The notes: generated by a model from the sequence alone, not told the origin. 9,980 nt of DNA from JBDSGC01 sp046594105 (GCA_046594105.1 JBKJQB010000260.1:1-9980); one strand, 5' to 3'. Counted from the stretch's first letter, positions 1-7,060 are shown. Program-made: numbers and translations.

Positions 1-204
1 TCCGCCACGGACCAGATAGACCTTCTGGGGCAGCATTCCGCCCGCGCCGAAGTCGAGCAGGTCGATCCCGCTGATGATGCGGTCGGACGAGGGTGCAGAT
101 GGCTGCTCCCTCGGCGCATCCGTCGCGGAAGGAGTTGCAGCCGACTTGCGTGTCGAGGAAGTGGCGTTCTCGTTGTTCGATCGTGTGTCGGTCGAGCCGT
201 TCAT
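1..204 (-). CDS. KaiC/RecA-superfamily ATPase, N-terminal part only (runs off window start)
   Basis: Only the first 68 residues are present; the gene continues past position 1. Residues 1-40 are a Ser/Thr/Ala/Pro-rich, probably disordered leader. From residue 40 the text SDRIISGIDLLDFGAGGMLP, followed by KVYLVRGG, matches the entry strand of KaiC-type RecA-fold ATPases, whose usual pattern is an I(S)TGI-x-LD-x-GGG-LP stretch, then LVxG, then the Walker A P-loop. The P-loop itself would lie just outside the window. The start is the ATG at 202-204: an AAGAGGAA Shine-Dalgarno on the minus strand (about 209-216) sits at good spacing, and the next upstream ATG in another frame runs into a stop at once. 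KaiC-like proteins are often signalling or clock-type ATPases, but its role here cannot be told. A sigma-54-like promoter lies about 75 bp upstream of the start codon. Which KaiC/RadA/GvpD-type subfamily it belongs to is open. Confidence 0.7.
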   Translation of the reverse strand, partial: MNGSTDTRSNNENATSSTRKSAATPSATDAPREQPSAPSSDRIISGIDLLDFGAGGMLPQKVYLVRGG

Positions 205-247
205 AAGTTCCTCTTCTTCATGGGGAGCGAAACCATCCCGTTATTCC

Positions 248-262
248 GGCGTGAATCACGCC
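248..262. promoter_or_regulatory. Perfect 15-bp palindrome, possible operator in the KaiC-like gene leader
   Basis: GGCGTG-AAT-CACGCC has two perfect 6-bp arms around a 3-bp centre. It lies 44-58 bp upstream of the KaiC-like start codon and just downstream of the transcription start predicted from the sigma-54-like element at 279-294. It could be a dimeric repressor site or a short leader hairpin. No regulator is identifiable. Confidence 0.35.
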
Positions 263-278
263 AACCGGACCGAGGTTT

Positions 279-294
279 AGCAACACGCGCGCCA
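279..294 (-). promoter_or_regulatory. Candidate sigma-54 promoter for the KaiC-like gene
   Basis: On the minus strand the site reads TGGCGCGCGTGTTGCT. Against the RpoN consensus TGGCAC-N5-TTGCW it has one mismatch (A to G) and the exact GG-N10-GC spacing. The predicted start near 268 would leave a leader of about 65 nt carrying the palindrome at 248-262 and a Shine-Dalgarno. The call rests on sequence match alone. Confidence 0.42.
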
Positions 295-310
295 CTCACG
301 GACGCGCGTG
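284..310. repeat. Inverted repeat, 8-bp arms, overlapping the sigma-54-like site
   Basis: CACGCGCG (284-291) and CGCGCGTG (303-310) are perfect complements separated by 11 nt. The left arm overlaps the -24 side of the candidate sigma-54 promoter. It could be a protein-binding site or a hairpin at the end of LCP transcription (same strand, about 110 bp upstream). There is no U-tract, so an intrinsic terminator is not supported. I see nothing else in the remaining gap up to 415. Confidence 0.3.
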
Positions 311-415
311 CGGGCGGTTCGGCCACCCGCAAACGACCCCGGTCAGGACTTCTCGGATTTTGCATGGGGCGATGGACGGGCCTGCGGTGCGCGCCGGCGA
401 GGCCGGGAATCCAGA

Positions 416-1570
416 TCAGTGCCGGGCCGGCGGAGGAGCATCTGGCGGCAGCTGAGGGGCGGTCGCCGGAGTGGAGATTTGGATCTGGTCTTCGGTGGCC
501 ATCTGCGCTTCGCTGGAGAAAATGGACGCTTCCACTGCCTGCAGCTCGCGATCGTCACCGGTCCTCGTGCGCACCGCCTGACCCGGTTCGGCGATTCGCG
601 TTACCTCGAAAAGCTGGGTGACCGGCTTCAGCGACACATGCCGGATTTTGGACGGCTGGATTTCGTGAAACCGGCGATAGAGAGTGACCATCTGCGGAGT
701 GGTCAGGTTGGTCATCGTGCTCGCCGACAGTGTGGACATCGCCGTCAGCAGATGCATCACCGCGGCAGGACTGATGTGCTGCGCCTTTTCCCGCGCCGCG
801 TTGATCACCTGCTGCTGCCGCAGTTCCCGCGCGAAGTTATCCCCCTCGGGACCGATGATGTATCGATAGCGCGCATACGCCAGCGCGCGTTTGCCATCGA
901 GATGATGAGGACCTTTGGCGAAACCGTCTTTGAACAGGAAGTCGTAAAAGCCACGCTGGCAGTCGACATCGATCCCGCCGAGGTCGTCGATGATCTTCTC
1001 GAAGGCCCGGAAGTCGATGCGCACGAAGGCATGGACCGGTTGGTTGAATACCCGCGAGACCGTGTCGGCCAGCAACCCCGGACCTTCCCCCGGATATCCA
1101 CTGGAGCCTCCTGCGGCGTGGGCGTAGTTGATTCGGTGCGTTCCATACGGGCCGAGCTTGACCCACAGATCGCGGGGGATGGAAACCAGCGCGGCCTGCT
1201 GGGTGGAAGGCTTGAGACTCAGCAGCATGATGGAGTCGGCCAGGTCGTCCTTCTGCGGATGATTCTCGCCGCCCACTCCGAACAGAAGGATGTTCACCCG
1301 GTCTTCGTGCAGCCCTGCCTCCACGAGGTTCGGGACCAGGCGGTGCTTCGGTGAGTACGTGGTGTAGAGCGCGATGCCGGCGAGGATGATCAGGCCGCCG
1401 AACACGACGAAGAGGACGATCTCGATCAGCGACTGACTGCGGGTGGCCCGCGGTGGCTCCAATGGTGCGCCTTCACCGGGATCGAGGCGGCTGGGCCGGA
1501 GAGTGCCATCCGGATTGGTGGGCTGGAAGCGCGTAGGAACACGATCGCGGTCGGGAGGATTGGACGGCAT
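416..1570 (-). CDS. LytR-CpsA-Psr (LCP) family protein, membrane-anchored
   Basis: This is a 384-aa protein with a short cytoplasmic N-terminus, one membrane anchor (about 48-72, IEIVLFVVFGGLIILAGIAL) and a periplasmic LCP domain (about 82-250). Family landmarks are VNILLFGVGG (82-91), an acidic DDLADS stretch (98-103) in place of the usual RSDT, SIPRDLWV (120-127) with the conserved Arg, THRINYAHAAGG (134-145), HHLDGKRALAYARYR (202-216) and RQQQVI (231-236). The last ~30 residues are Pro/Ala/Thr-rich. LCP enzymes transfer polyprenyl-phosphate-linked glycans to a wall or protein acceptor by a phosphodiester bond, mostly in Gram-positives; a copy beside an outer-membrane export system is less usual. 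The ATG at 1570 is preferred because a sigma-54-like promoter overlaps the alternative ATG at 1597 (9 residues longer). Neither start has a clear Shine-Dalgarno. An open frame continues to 1852 but crosses the divergent gene. Confidence 0.88.
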   Translation of the reverse strand: MPSNPPDRDRVPTRFQPTNPDGTLRPSRLDPGEGAPLEPPRATRSQSLIEIVLFVVFGGLIILAGIALYTTYSPKHRLVPNLVEAGLHEDRVNILLFGVGGENHPQKDDLADSIMLLSLKPSTQQAALVSIPRDLWVKLGPYGTHRINYAHAAGGSSGYPGEGPGLLADTVSRVFNQPVHAFVRIDFRAFEKIIDDLGGIDVDCQRGFYDFLFKDGFAKGPHHLDGKRALAYARYRYIIGPEGDNFARELRQQQVINAAREKAQHISPAAVMHLLTAMSTLSASTMTNLTTPQMVTLYRRFHEIQPSKIRHVSLKPVTQLFEVTRIAEPGQAVRTRTGDDRELQAVEASIFSSEAQMATEDQIQISTPATAPQLPPDAPPPARH

Positions 1571-1592
1571 CAGAGGACTCAGAGCGGCCCGC

Positions 1593-1608
1593 TGCATCGT
1601 AAGTGCCA
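1593..1608 (-). promoter_or_regulatory. Candidate sigma-54 promoter for the LCP gene
   Basis: On the minus strand the site reads TGGCACTTACGATGCA: a perfect TGGCAC -24 box, exact GG-N10-GC spacing, and one mismatch in the -12 TTGCW box. Its -12 region overlaps the ATG at 1595-1597, so if it is used the transcript would start near 1583 and translation would have to begin at the ATG at 1570, with a very short leader. Confidence 0.42.
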
Positions 1609-1629
1609 AGGTGTGGTGACGGTTGCGTA

Positions 1630-1651
1630 GTGCCGCGTGCGGATGCGGCAC
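1630..1651. promoter_or_regulatory. Inverted repeat in the LCP/glycosidase divergent intergenic region
   Basis: GTGCCGC (1630-1636) and GCGGCAC (1645-1651) are perfect 7-bp arms around 8 nt. The repeat sits between the divergent LCP and phosphodiester glycosidase starts, which makes it a candidate shared operator. No convincing sigma-70 promoter for the rightward gene was found. A site at 1646-1661 resembles sigma-54 but lacks the -12 C. Confidence 0.3.
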
Positions 1652-1674
1652 ACCGTTTGAAACGAGCCGGGCCC

Positions 1675-2748
1675 ATGAACCCGAAACCCCACGTTCTTTT
1701 TCTCCTGGCGATCCTGAGCACCTCCTCCGCGTTCGCGGACTGGAAGACGGTGGCTCCCGGAGTCGACTACCAGCAGTTCCGCGAGCAGAATTTCGACGTC
1801 CACGTCTCTCGCGTGGACCTGACGAACGATCAGATCGAAGTGATCGCTTCACGCGAGTCGGAGAAGGGGACGCGCGTCTCCGATCTGGCGCACATGGAGC
1901 ACGCCGTCGTGGCCATCAACGGAGACTACTTCGATGAGAAGTTCAGCCCGATCGGGATGACCGTTGGGCCCTGCGGCGAATGGGAAGATGTCAAGAAGAC
2001 GCGGCGCGAGGGGTTGCTGGTTCTGGGAAGTCATAAGGGCCGCATTACCCGCCCCTCCGAAACGAAACTCACCGACACTCCGGAGGAATGGGTGGAGACG
2101 GCGATGTCCGGCTGGCCGTCCCTGATTGTGGACTGCGATGTCCTCTCATCCACAGAACTTCCGGGGAGCGACGCCTTCACGCGCGCTCCCCATCCGCGGA
2201 CGGCGGTAGGGCTCACTGAGGATCGCAAGACTCTGTTTCTCGTCGTCGCGGACGGACGTCGCACCGGGATCCCGGGGATGACTCTGGCGCAACTCGGCGA
2301 ATTCATGCATGCACGGCTGAACGCATGTTCCGCCCTGAACCTGGACGGTGGTGGATCGAGCGCCATGTGGGTCTCCGACCGGATCGTCAATCGACCGGCG
2401 GATGGCGTGGAGCGACGCGTGGGCGATCACCTGGCGGTGGTGCTGAAAAAAGATCTGGTGTCGTGCGACGACGTTATCGAGGCCCAGAAAGTCGCGGCGA
2501 TCCGCCTGCGCGATGCGCAGAAGCCACCGGCCGCGACCACTCCCACTCCTGCCCGAACAGGGGCGTCGAGCTCCAGTACAGCCACGAGGCCCGCACCGGC
2601 GAGCACAACCGCAACAGTCACCGCGCAGGCGACGAGTCCCACGACGACGAGCACCGCGACGACGAGCACCACGACGACGAGCACCACGACGACGACTCCT
2701 ACGACAACGAGTAAGACAACAACTACGAGTCCGCCTCCGCCTCAATAG
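1675..2748 (+). CDS. Secreted phosphodiester glycosidase (NAGPA-family) with Thr-rich tail
   Basis: This is a 357-aa exported protein. Residues 1-21 form a signal peptide (hydrophobic VLFLLAILSTSSAFA, cleavage likely before DW). The domain at about 40-260 has the hallmarks of the phosphodiester glycosidase family (NAGPA, formerly DUF2233): INGDYFDE (91-98), SGWPSLIVD (145-153), HPRTAVGLTED (173-183), VVADGRR (190-196), GMTLAQLGEFM (201-211) and LNLDGGGSSAMW (221-232). Known members hydrolyse sugar-1-phosphodiesters, such as GlcNAc-1-P linked to another sugar. Residues from about 285 on are a low-complexity Thr/Ser/Pro/Ala tail ending PPPPQ, resembling linkers of envelope proteins. The ATG at 1675 is chosen because it begins a clean signal peptide; the frame opens at 1603, but that 24-residue extension is charged and would spoil it. 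It is divergent from the LCP gene and just upstream of the exopolysaccharide operon, so periplasmic or surface action on the exported polymer or its anchor is inferred. Confidence 0.9.
   Translation: MNPKPHVLFLLAILSTSSAFADWKTVAPGVDYQQFREQNFDVHVSRVDLTNDQIEVIASRESEKGTRVSDLAHMEHAVVAINGDYFDEKFSPIGMTVGPCGEWEDVKKTRREGLLVLGSHKGRITRPSETKLTDTPEEWVETAMSGWPSLIVDCDVLSSTELPGSDAFTRAPHPRTAVGLTEDRKTLFLVVADGRRTGIPGMTLAQLGEFMHARLNACSALNLDGGGSSAMWVSDRIVNRPADGVERRVGDHLAVVLKKDLVSCDDVIEAQKVAAIRLRDAQKPPAATTPTPARTGASSSSTATRPAPASTTATVTAQATSPTTTSTATTSTTTTSTTTTTPTTTSKTTTTSPPPPQ
2641..2715 (+). repeat. 15-bp tandem repeat inside the glycosidase gene (Thr-rich tail)
   Basis: Five consecutive 15-bp units start at 2641, 2656, 2671, 2686 and 2701. 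The first three are almost identical (ACGACGACGAGCACC, with one change in the second); the last two have drifted. They encode the pentapeptides TTTST, TATTS-type variants and TTTTP. The unit preserves frame, so slippage would lengthen or shorten the tail without frameshift. Confidence 0.85.
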
Positions 2749-2764
2749 TGGAATCGCCCTTGCA
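2749..2764 (+). promoter_or_regulatory. Candidate sigma-54 promoter for the exopolysaccharide operon
   Basis: TGGAATCGCCCTTGCA begins right after the glycosidase stop codon. It has exact GG-N10-GC spacing and a perfect TTGCA -12 box, with two mismatches in the -24 box. The predicted start near 2775 gives a ~60-nt leader ending in a good Shine-Dalgarno. It would let the exporter/synthase genes be controlled apart from the glycosidase. Confidence 0.38.
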
Positions 2765-2822
2765 CAATTGGCCGGACTTATGAGTGCTATTTGCAGCCCG
2801 TGAGAATTCCAGCTACACCTCC

Positions 2823-2830
2823 AGGGAAGG
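2823..2830 (+). promoter_or_regulatory. Ribosome binding site that fixes the exporter start
   Basis: AGGGAAGG lies 5 nt before the ATG at 2836. It favours that ATG over the in-frame TTG at 2791, whose 15-residue extension would precede an otherwise standard signal peptide. Confidence 0.7.
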
Positions 2831-2835
2831 TCAAA

Positions 2836-5379
2836 ATGAGGTTTCTCAAGATTCTGATCGTCATCGCACTATCCCTTGCCGCGATGACTGCGTCCGGCCA
2901 GGACCCCTACGCCAGGATCACGCCGCTGGAAGCGATCGTGGCGGCCGGCAACGCTTCGAGGGTCGAACAGCTGGAGCTGGCGCAACTGTTCCTCCAGGTC
3001 CAGCGGTACTACGAAGCCTCGAAGATCGCTGCTCGACTCCTGATCGCCGACCCTAATGATGCCGAAGCCACGACGCTGCGCGACGCGTCGAACAAGGGGC
3101 TGAAGGAAGTTCAGGACCGCAACATCTCCCAGGCCGAGGCGAACGCGCAGAAGGAAGGAGCCACCGATCAGGATCGTCTGGTGCTGGCCAACGCTCTCTT
3201 CGAAGCGGGAAGCTACAGCGCCGCCGCTGACGTGTATGCCCGCCTCCCCGGCGCGTTGCTCGACCGGGATGCGCGGATGCGTCACGCGCGCGCGCTGGCC
3301 TGGTCCAGCCGGCTCGATGAATCCGAACGGCTTTACTCGGCACTTCTCAAGGAACAGTCCACGCCGGAGCTGCAGCTCGAGTACGGCCGGCTGCTCTCGT
3401 GGATGGGTGCGTCGCGCGCTGCCGTGGACTCTCTCCAGAAGACCTTCGACGCTAACCGCACCGATGACAATGCGGTCGCTCTGGCCAACGCGATGGCTTG
3501 GAGCGGGAACCGGGACGGAGCGATCAAAATGCTCAAAGACTTCGTGGCCGCCAATCCGGGGGCCGGGCAGTCGAAGTTGCTGTCTCAGCAACTGTCAGCC
3601 TCTCCTGAATTGCGTCTGGAGCGGGTGGCCCGCTTGATCGAGCTGGAGCCGTACAACCTCGCACTGCAGATGGAGAAAGCCAGGCTTCTCCTCGACGCCG
3701 GCCGTTACTCCGAGGTGCTGGCCACGACGAAGTTCATCCGCGAGCACAGCAGCCAGAAGATGGACGGGCTCGACGAGATCGAGCGTTCGGCGAAAGACCG
3801 TCGCGAGCAGGAGCTGGCAAAACTGGAAGACCGGCGGAAGGCACTGGAGGCACAGGAAGCGTCCGCCAGCCCTGATCAGGTGCTCGCGCTGGCCAAGGAG
3901 TACACCGCCCTGGCGGACTACCGCGCCTCCGAACGTCTTTATGAGCGTTACCTGAAAGCCCACCCCGACGACCTCGCGGCACGCACGCAGTACGCGCGAG
4001 TGTTGAGCTGGGATCAGCGCTACGACGCGTCGGCGCATCAATACGAGATTCTTCTGGCCGCCCACCCCGAACGCGCTGATCTGCGCCTGGAGTACGCGCA
4101 GGTCTTGTCGTACGAATCAGACTTCGGTGCGGCCATGGCGCAGTTCCGCCAGCTGACCGATCTCTCCGCAAATCCGCGGGCGAATCTCTACACCGACGTC
4201 CCCCCCAAGGCCTACTTCAATCTCGGTCAGATCTATCGCTGGTACGGATGGAACGATACGGCCGTGGCCGATCAGACGCAGGCTCTGGCGCTGGACCCCG
4301 GCTTCATGCCCGCCCGCCAGGAGCTCGACCTGGTCCGCCACGTGCGGCCCACCTCGACGGTGGATGGCCGCTACACCTATTCGACCGACTCCACGCAATT
4401 CACATTGAAGCAGATCGATCTCACCGCGCAGAAGTGGCTGTCCCAGCGGACGGCATACGACCTGTCGGTGGGCCGTCACGAGTTTGAGCGTCTGGGCGAC
4501 AGCGTCTTCGCCAGCGTGATCAGCGGCGGAGCAAACTATCGGAAAAGCGATCAGCTCAGTTTTCATGGGCGGGTGGGAGCGAACTTCTACGATCGCGGGC
4601 TGGGAACGCGACCCTTCTTCGGTTTGGGCGCCGAGTGGCTGCCCAACCTGCAGAGCCGCTGGGTTCTCGACTTCAACCATTACGACCTGGTGTACGACGT
4701 GTTCACGCTGAACTCACTGGCCACCACGCCGACGGGACCGGGCTCGCTGCTCAACGATCCGATCTCCATCAACGACCTGCGCGGTCACTACGACCACAAC
4801 ACCGGCGGGCACTGGTCATGGCTGGCGGACGCCTCCTTCGGATCGATCTCTGACGACAACAAGCGGCAGGCCGCTCATGGTCTGCTCACCTATCGTCTGT
4901 TCAAGCAGCCCTTCGTGGCCATCAAGGCGGACGGGCGCTACCTCCGCTACGACTTCCGCACTCCGCGCTATTACTCGCCGCACGACTACCGCTCCATCGC
5001 CGGTGTGCTGCAGGTCGGTCAGAACATCAGAAACCGCTTCTTCTGGAATTTGGAAGGGAAAGCGGGCCGCTCGTATGAATCGGGACGAAGCTCCGACCTG
5101 CGCTCGTACGAGGCGAACGTGACCGTTCCGGTGAACGACCGCATCGATCTGGTGGGCAACTACGGGTACGGCAAGAGCGGGCGCTTCGGCTCCATCTCGC
5201 CCTTCGGCGGATCGTCCGATCAATTTTTAAATTACTGGCAGCGGCACTGGTTCGTCGGATTCCGGCTGAAGCAGCTCTATGGTCGTGGCAACGAGCCTGA
5301 CCGCAATCCTTACTACTACGACACCCGGCCCCTGTCCGGTTCCTCTCCGCTGATCCCGGGCCCGGGGGAGACACGCTGA
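2836..5379 (+). CDS. Outer-membrane exopolysaccharide exporter: TPR domain plus C-terminal beta-barrel (PgaA/BcsC-like architecture)
   Basis: This is an 847-aa exported protein. Residues 1-21 are a signal peptide (FLKILIVIALSLAAM, then TASGQ). Residues ~42-500 are helical TPR-type repeats, with recurrent motifs such as FEAGSYSAAADVYARLP, LEYGRLLSWMG, YERYLKAHPDDLAARTQYA, LRLEYAQVLSYESDFGAA and KAYFNLGQIYRWYGW. They are interrupted near 313-345 by a charged coiled-coil-like helix (EIERSAKDRREQELAKLEDR). From ~503 the sequence turns into alternating, aromatic-rich beta-strands (VDGRYTYSTDSTQF, FHGRVGANFYDRGLG, WVLDFNHYDLVYDVF, FVAIKADGRYLRYDF, WFVGFRLKQLY), as in an outer-membrane barrel. PgaA (poly-GlcNAc), BcsC (cellulose) and similar exporters share this layout and have comparable length. 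The protein likely guides polymer through the periplasm and across the outer membrane. It is the first gene of the operon; its stop overlaps the synthase start. The substrate cannot be read from sequence. Confidence 0.85.
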   Translation: MRFLKILIVIALSLAAMTASGQDPYARITPLEAIVAAGNASRVEQLELAQLFLQVQRYYEASKIAARLLIADPNDAEATTLRDASNKGLKEVQDRNISQAEANAQKEGATDQDRLVLANALFEAGSYSAAADVYARLPGALLDRDARMRHARALAWSSRLDESERLYSALLKEQSTPELQLEYGRLLSWMGASRAAVDSLQKTFDANRTDDNAVALANAMAWSGNRDGAIKMLKDFVAANPGAGQSKLLSQQLSASPELRLERVARLIELEPYNLALQMEKARLLLDAGRYSEVLATTKFIREHSSQKMDGLDEIERSAKDRREQELAKLEDRRKALEAQEASASPDQVLALAKEYTALADYRASERLYERYLKAHPDDLAARTQYARVLSWDQRYDASAHQYEILLAAHPERADLRLEYAQVLSYESDFGAAMAQFRQLTDLSANPRANLYTDVPPKAYFNLGQIYRWYGWNDTAVADQTQALALDPGFMPARQELDLVRHVRPTSTVDGRYTYSTDSTQFTLKQIDLTAQKWLSQRTAYDLSVGRHEFERLGDSVFASVISGGANYRKSDQLSFHGRVGANFYDRGLGTRPFFGLGAEWLPNLQSRWVLDFNHYDLVYDVFTLNSLATTPTGPGSLLNDPISINDLRGHYDHNTGGHWSWLADASFGSISDDNKRQAAHGLLTYRLFKQPFVAIKADGRYLRYDFRTPRYYSPHDYRSIAGVLQVGQNIRNRFFWNLEGKAGRSYESGRSSDLRSYEANVTVPVNDRIDLVGNYGYGKSGRFGSISPFGGSSDQFLNYWQRHWFVGFRLKQLYGRGNEPDRNPYYYDTRPLSGSSPLIPGPGETR

Positions 5380-6767
5380 TGGCAAACGAACCGTTGACCG
5401 CTTCCGACAATAGCAACAACGCCCCCGACAACATCAACAACCCGCAGCCTCCTCCGGTCAAGAAACCGCTGCGCCCCAAGACCCAGCTGATCATCTCGGT
5501 GCTGATCATCGCGCTGGTGGTGTTTGTCACCGTGCTGCTGTTTCGCTATCCGCAGCGGCTGGGTCCGATCTTCGTAAAGGCTCTGGTGGTCACATTGGCC
5601 ACCTTCCTGGTTCTGCTGATCCTGCGGCACTTCCTGCTGGTGTGGTTCAGCTACCTGCACGCCCGGGAGCTGGCCAACGACGATCCGCCGGAATCCTTCC
5701 CCTTCGTCTCCATCATCGTCCCGGCCTTCAATGAGGTCGAAGTGATCACCGCTTCGCTGTCTTCATTGCTGGAGCTTCGTTATCCCTACTACGAGATCAT
5801 CGCCGTCGACGACGGGTCGAGCGACGGGACGTACGACAAGATGAAGGAGTTCGAGGGGAATCACTACGGCGTTCGCGTGTCCGTCTTCCGCAAGGAAAAC
5901 AGCGGCAAGGCGGACACCCTCAACTACGGCATCCGCCGCTCCAAGGCGCCGATCGTGGTGTGCATGGACAGCGACTCCCGCCTGACGCCGGAAGCCCTCC
6001 GGTACGCGGTCAAGCACTTCATCGATCCCAGCGTCGGCGCCGTCGCCGGAAATGTGAAGGTCATCAACCGTCACAACATCTGGACCAAGCTGCAGGCGCT
6101 CGAATACATCGAGGGTCTGAATATCGTCCGCAACGCGCAGGCGTTTTTCCGGACGGTGAACGTCATCCCCGGGCCCATCGGGATTTTCCGGCGGACCGCC
6201 ATCGAAGGAACGGGGGGCTACGACAGCGACACCTTCGCCGAAGACTTCGACATGACGGTCAAGATGCTGGCCGGCGGGTGGAAGATCAATTACGAGCCGA
6301 AAGCGGTGGCCTACACGGAAGCGCCGGAGGTTCTCAACGACATCATCAAGCAGCGATATCGCTGGAGCCGCGGCATTCTGCAGGCCCTCCGGAAGCAGAA
6401 GCACCTGCTGACTCGCTCCAGTGGCAACATCACCACGCCTCTCTCGCTCTGGTACATGATTTTCGAGGGGCTGGCCTGGCCGGCCATGAACATTCTGAGC
6501 AACGTGTTTTTCGTGTGGGTGGCCCTGATCTACGGCATGACCAAGCTGCTGGTGATGTGGTGGATCCTGTTGACCATCCTCGATCTGCTGATTGCCTTCC
6601 ACGCCATCATGATGGAGCGCGAGGATATCGGCCTGGCCATCTATTCGATCTTCTACCGGATGTTCTACGTTCTCATCATCGACGTGACCAAACTGTTCGC
6701 CACACTCGAGGAGCTGATCGGTCTCGATATGTCGTGGGGAAAACTAGCCCGCAAGGGGCGCATTTAA
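5379..6767 (+). CDS. Processive family 2 glycosyltransferase, polysaccharide synthase (PgaC/IcaA-like architecture)
   Basis: This is a 462-aa inner-membrane synthase. After an Asn/Pro-rich N-terminus come two membrane helices (about 36-56 and 63-88), a cytosolic GT2 domain from FVSIIVPAFNE (~109), and about three C-terminal membrane segments between 365 and 441. All processive GT2 motifs are present: VDDGSSDGT (D144/D145), MDSDS (D197, D199), AEDFD (E288/D289, the TED-equivalent base) and QRYRW (Q335-W339, QxxRW). The tail SWGKLARKGR resembles PgaC/IcaA and hyaluronan-synthase relatives. No PilZ domain follows, unlike BcsA. The ATG at 5379 overlaps the exporter stop by one base (TGATG), with GGGGGAG 8 nt upstream, so translation is probably coupled. 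It would polymerise a UDP-sugar, perhaps UDP-GlcNAc by analogy, and extrude the chain to the exporter. Sugar specificity is unproven, and no PgaB-type deacetylase is present in the window. Confidence 0.92.
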   Translation: MANEPLTASDNSNNAPDNINNPQPPPVKKPLRPKTQLIISVLIIALVVFVTVLLFRYPQRLGPIFVKALVVTLATFLVLLILRHFLLVWFSYLHARELANDDPPESFPFVSIIVPAFNEVEVITASLSSLLELRYPYYEIIAVDDGSSDGTYDKMKEFEGNHYGVRVSVFRKENSGKADTLNYGIRRSKAPIVVCMDSDSRLTPEALRYAVKHFIDPSVGAVAGNVKVINRHNIWTKLQALEYIEGLNIVRNAQAFFRTVNVIPGPIGIFRRTAIEGTGGYDSDTFAEDFDMTVKMLAGGWKINYEPKAVAYTEAPEVLNDIIKQRYRWSRGILQALRKQKHLLTRSSGNITTPLSLWYMIFEGLAWPAMNILSNVFFVWVALIYGMTKLLVMWWILLTILDLLIAFHAIMMEREDIGLAIYSIFYRMFYVLIIDVTKLFATLEELIGLDMSWGKLARKGRI

Positions 6768-6791
6768 TCAGCTGCAAAAGGGGTATTCATC

Positions 6792-6977
6792 ATGCGATTT
6801 GACTGGGTCAACATGCTCGCCATTCTCATCTTCCTCTCCATCGTGGTCACCCTGATTGTGGCGGTGGCTTCGTACTTTGCGTACAAAGTGCGCGAGTCGC
6901 GTCGTCCCAAGACGGCTCAGGAATTGCGTCAGGAAGGTCAGGTCAAGGTCTTCTTCAACGAGTACAAGCCGAAATAA
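6792..6977 (+). CDS. Small single-pass membrane protein, probable synthase accessory subunit
   Basis: The gene encodes 61 residues. An N-terminal hydrophobic helix (about 5-32, MLAILIFLSIVVTLIVAVAS) is followed by a basic stretch (KVRESRRPK) and a short polar tail ending FFNEYKPK. AAAAGGGG 8 nt upstream of the ATG is a strong Shine-Dalgarno, and the gene begins 24 bp after the GT2 stop on the same strand, so it looks real and translated. Its place right after the synthase recalls small partners such as PgaD/IcaD, but those are longer with two helices, and no residue-level similarity is visible. Function is unknown; a stabilising or regulatory partner of the synthase is inferred from position only. 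Confidence 0.72.
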   Translation: MRFDWVNMLAILIFLSIVVTLIVAVASYFAYKVRESRRPKTAQELRQEGQVKVFFNEYKPK

Positions 6978-7034
6978 CCCGACCTGCCGCGCTGGCTTTT
7001 CGGCTCTGTTTCTCGAGAGTCGTCCGCGCCATTC

Positions 7035-7055
7035 CGGCCGGTTCCTGACCGGCTG
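7035..7055 (+). promoter_or_regulatory. Hairpin occupying the ribosome-binding region of the 459-aa gene
   Basis: GCCGGT (7037-7042) and ACCGGC (7048-7053) pair perfectly around TCCTG; a G-T wobble and a further C-G pair extend the stem to 7035-7055. It ends 5 nt before the ATG at 7061, where no Shine-Dalgarno is visible. It could dampen translation or punctuate the operon mRNA. The rest of the gap 6978-7034 shows nothing clear. Confidence 0.3.
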
Positions 7056-7060
7056 CCCTC

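Noticed and set aside
308..1354. 348-aa plus-strand open frame
   Set aside because: It lies antisense over the LCP gene, is Arg/His-rich, and has no recognisable domain. High GC content produces such long shadows.
1646..1661. Sigma-54-like site CGGCACACCGTTTGAA for the glycosidase gene
   Set aside because: The near-invariant C of the -12 GC is replaced by A, and the predicted start would fall within a few bases of the ATG at 1675.
1571..1852. N-terminal extension of the LCP frame up to 1852 (478-aa version)
   Set aside because: It overlaps the signal peptide and domain start of the divergent glycosidase, is Arg/Ser-rich shadow sequence, and the sensible starts are 1570 or 1597.
7040..7055. 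GG-N10-GC match upstream of the 459-aa gene
   Set aside because: It lacks the CAC and TT elements and is explained by the hairpin; such bare matches are frequent in GC-rich DNA.
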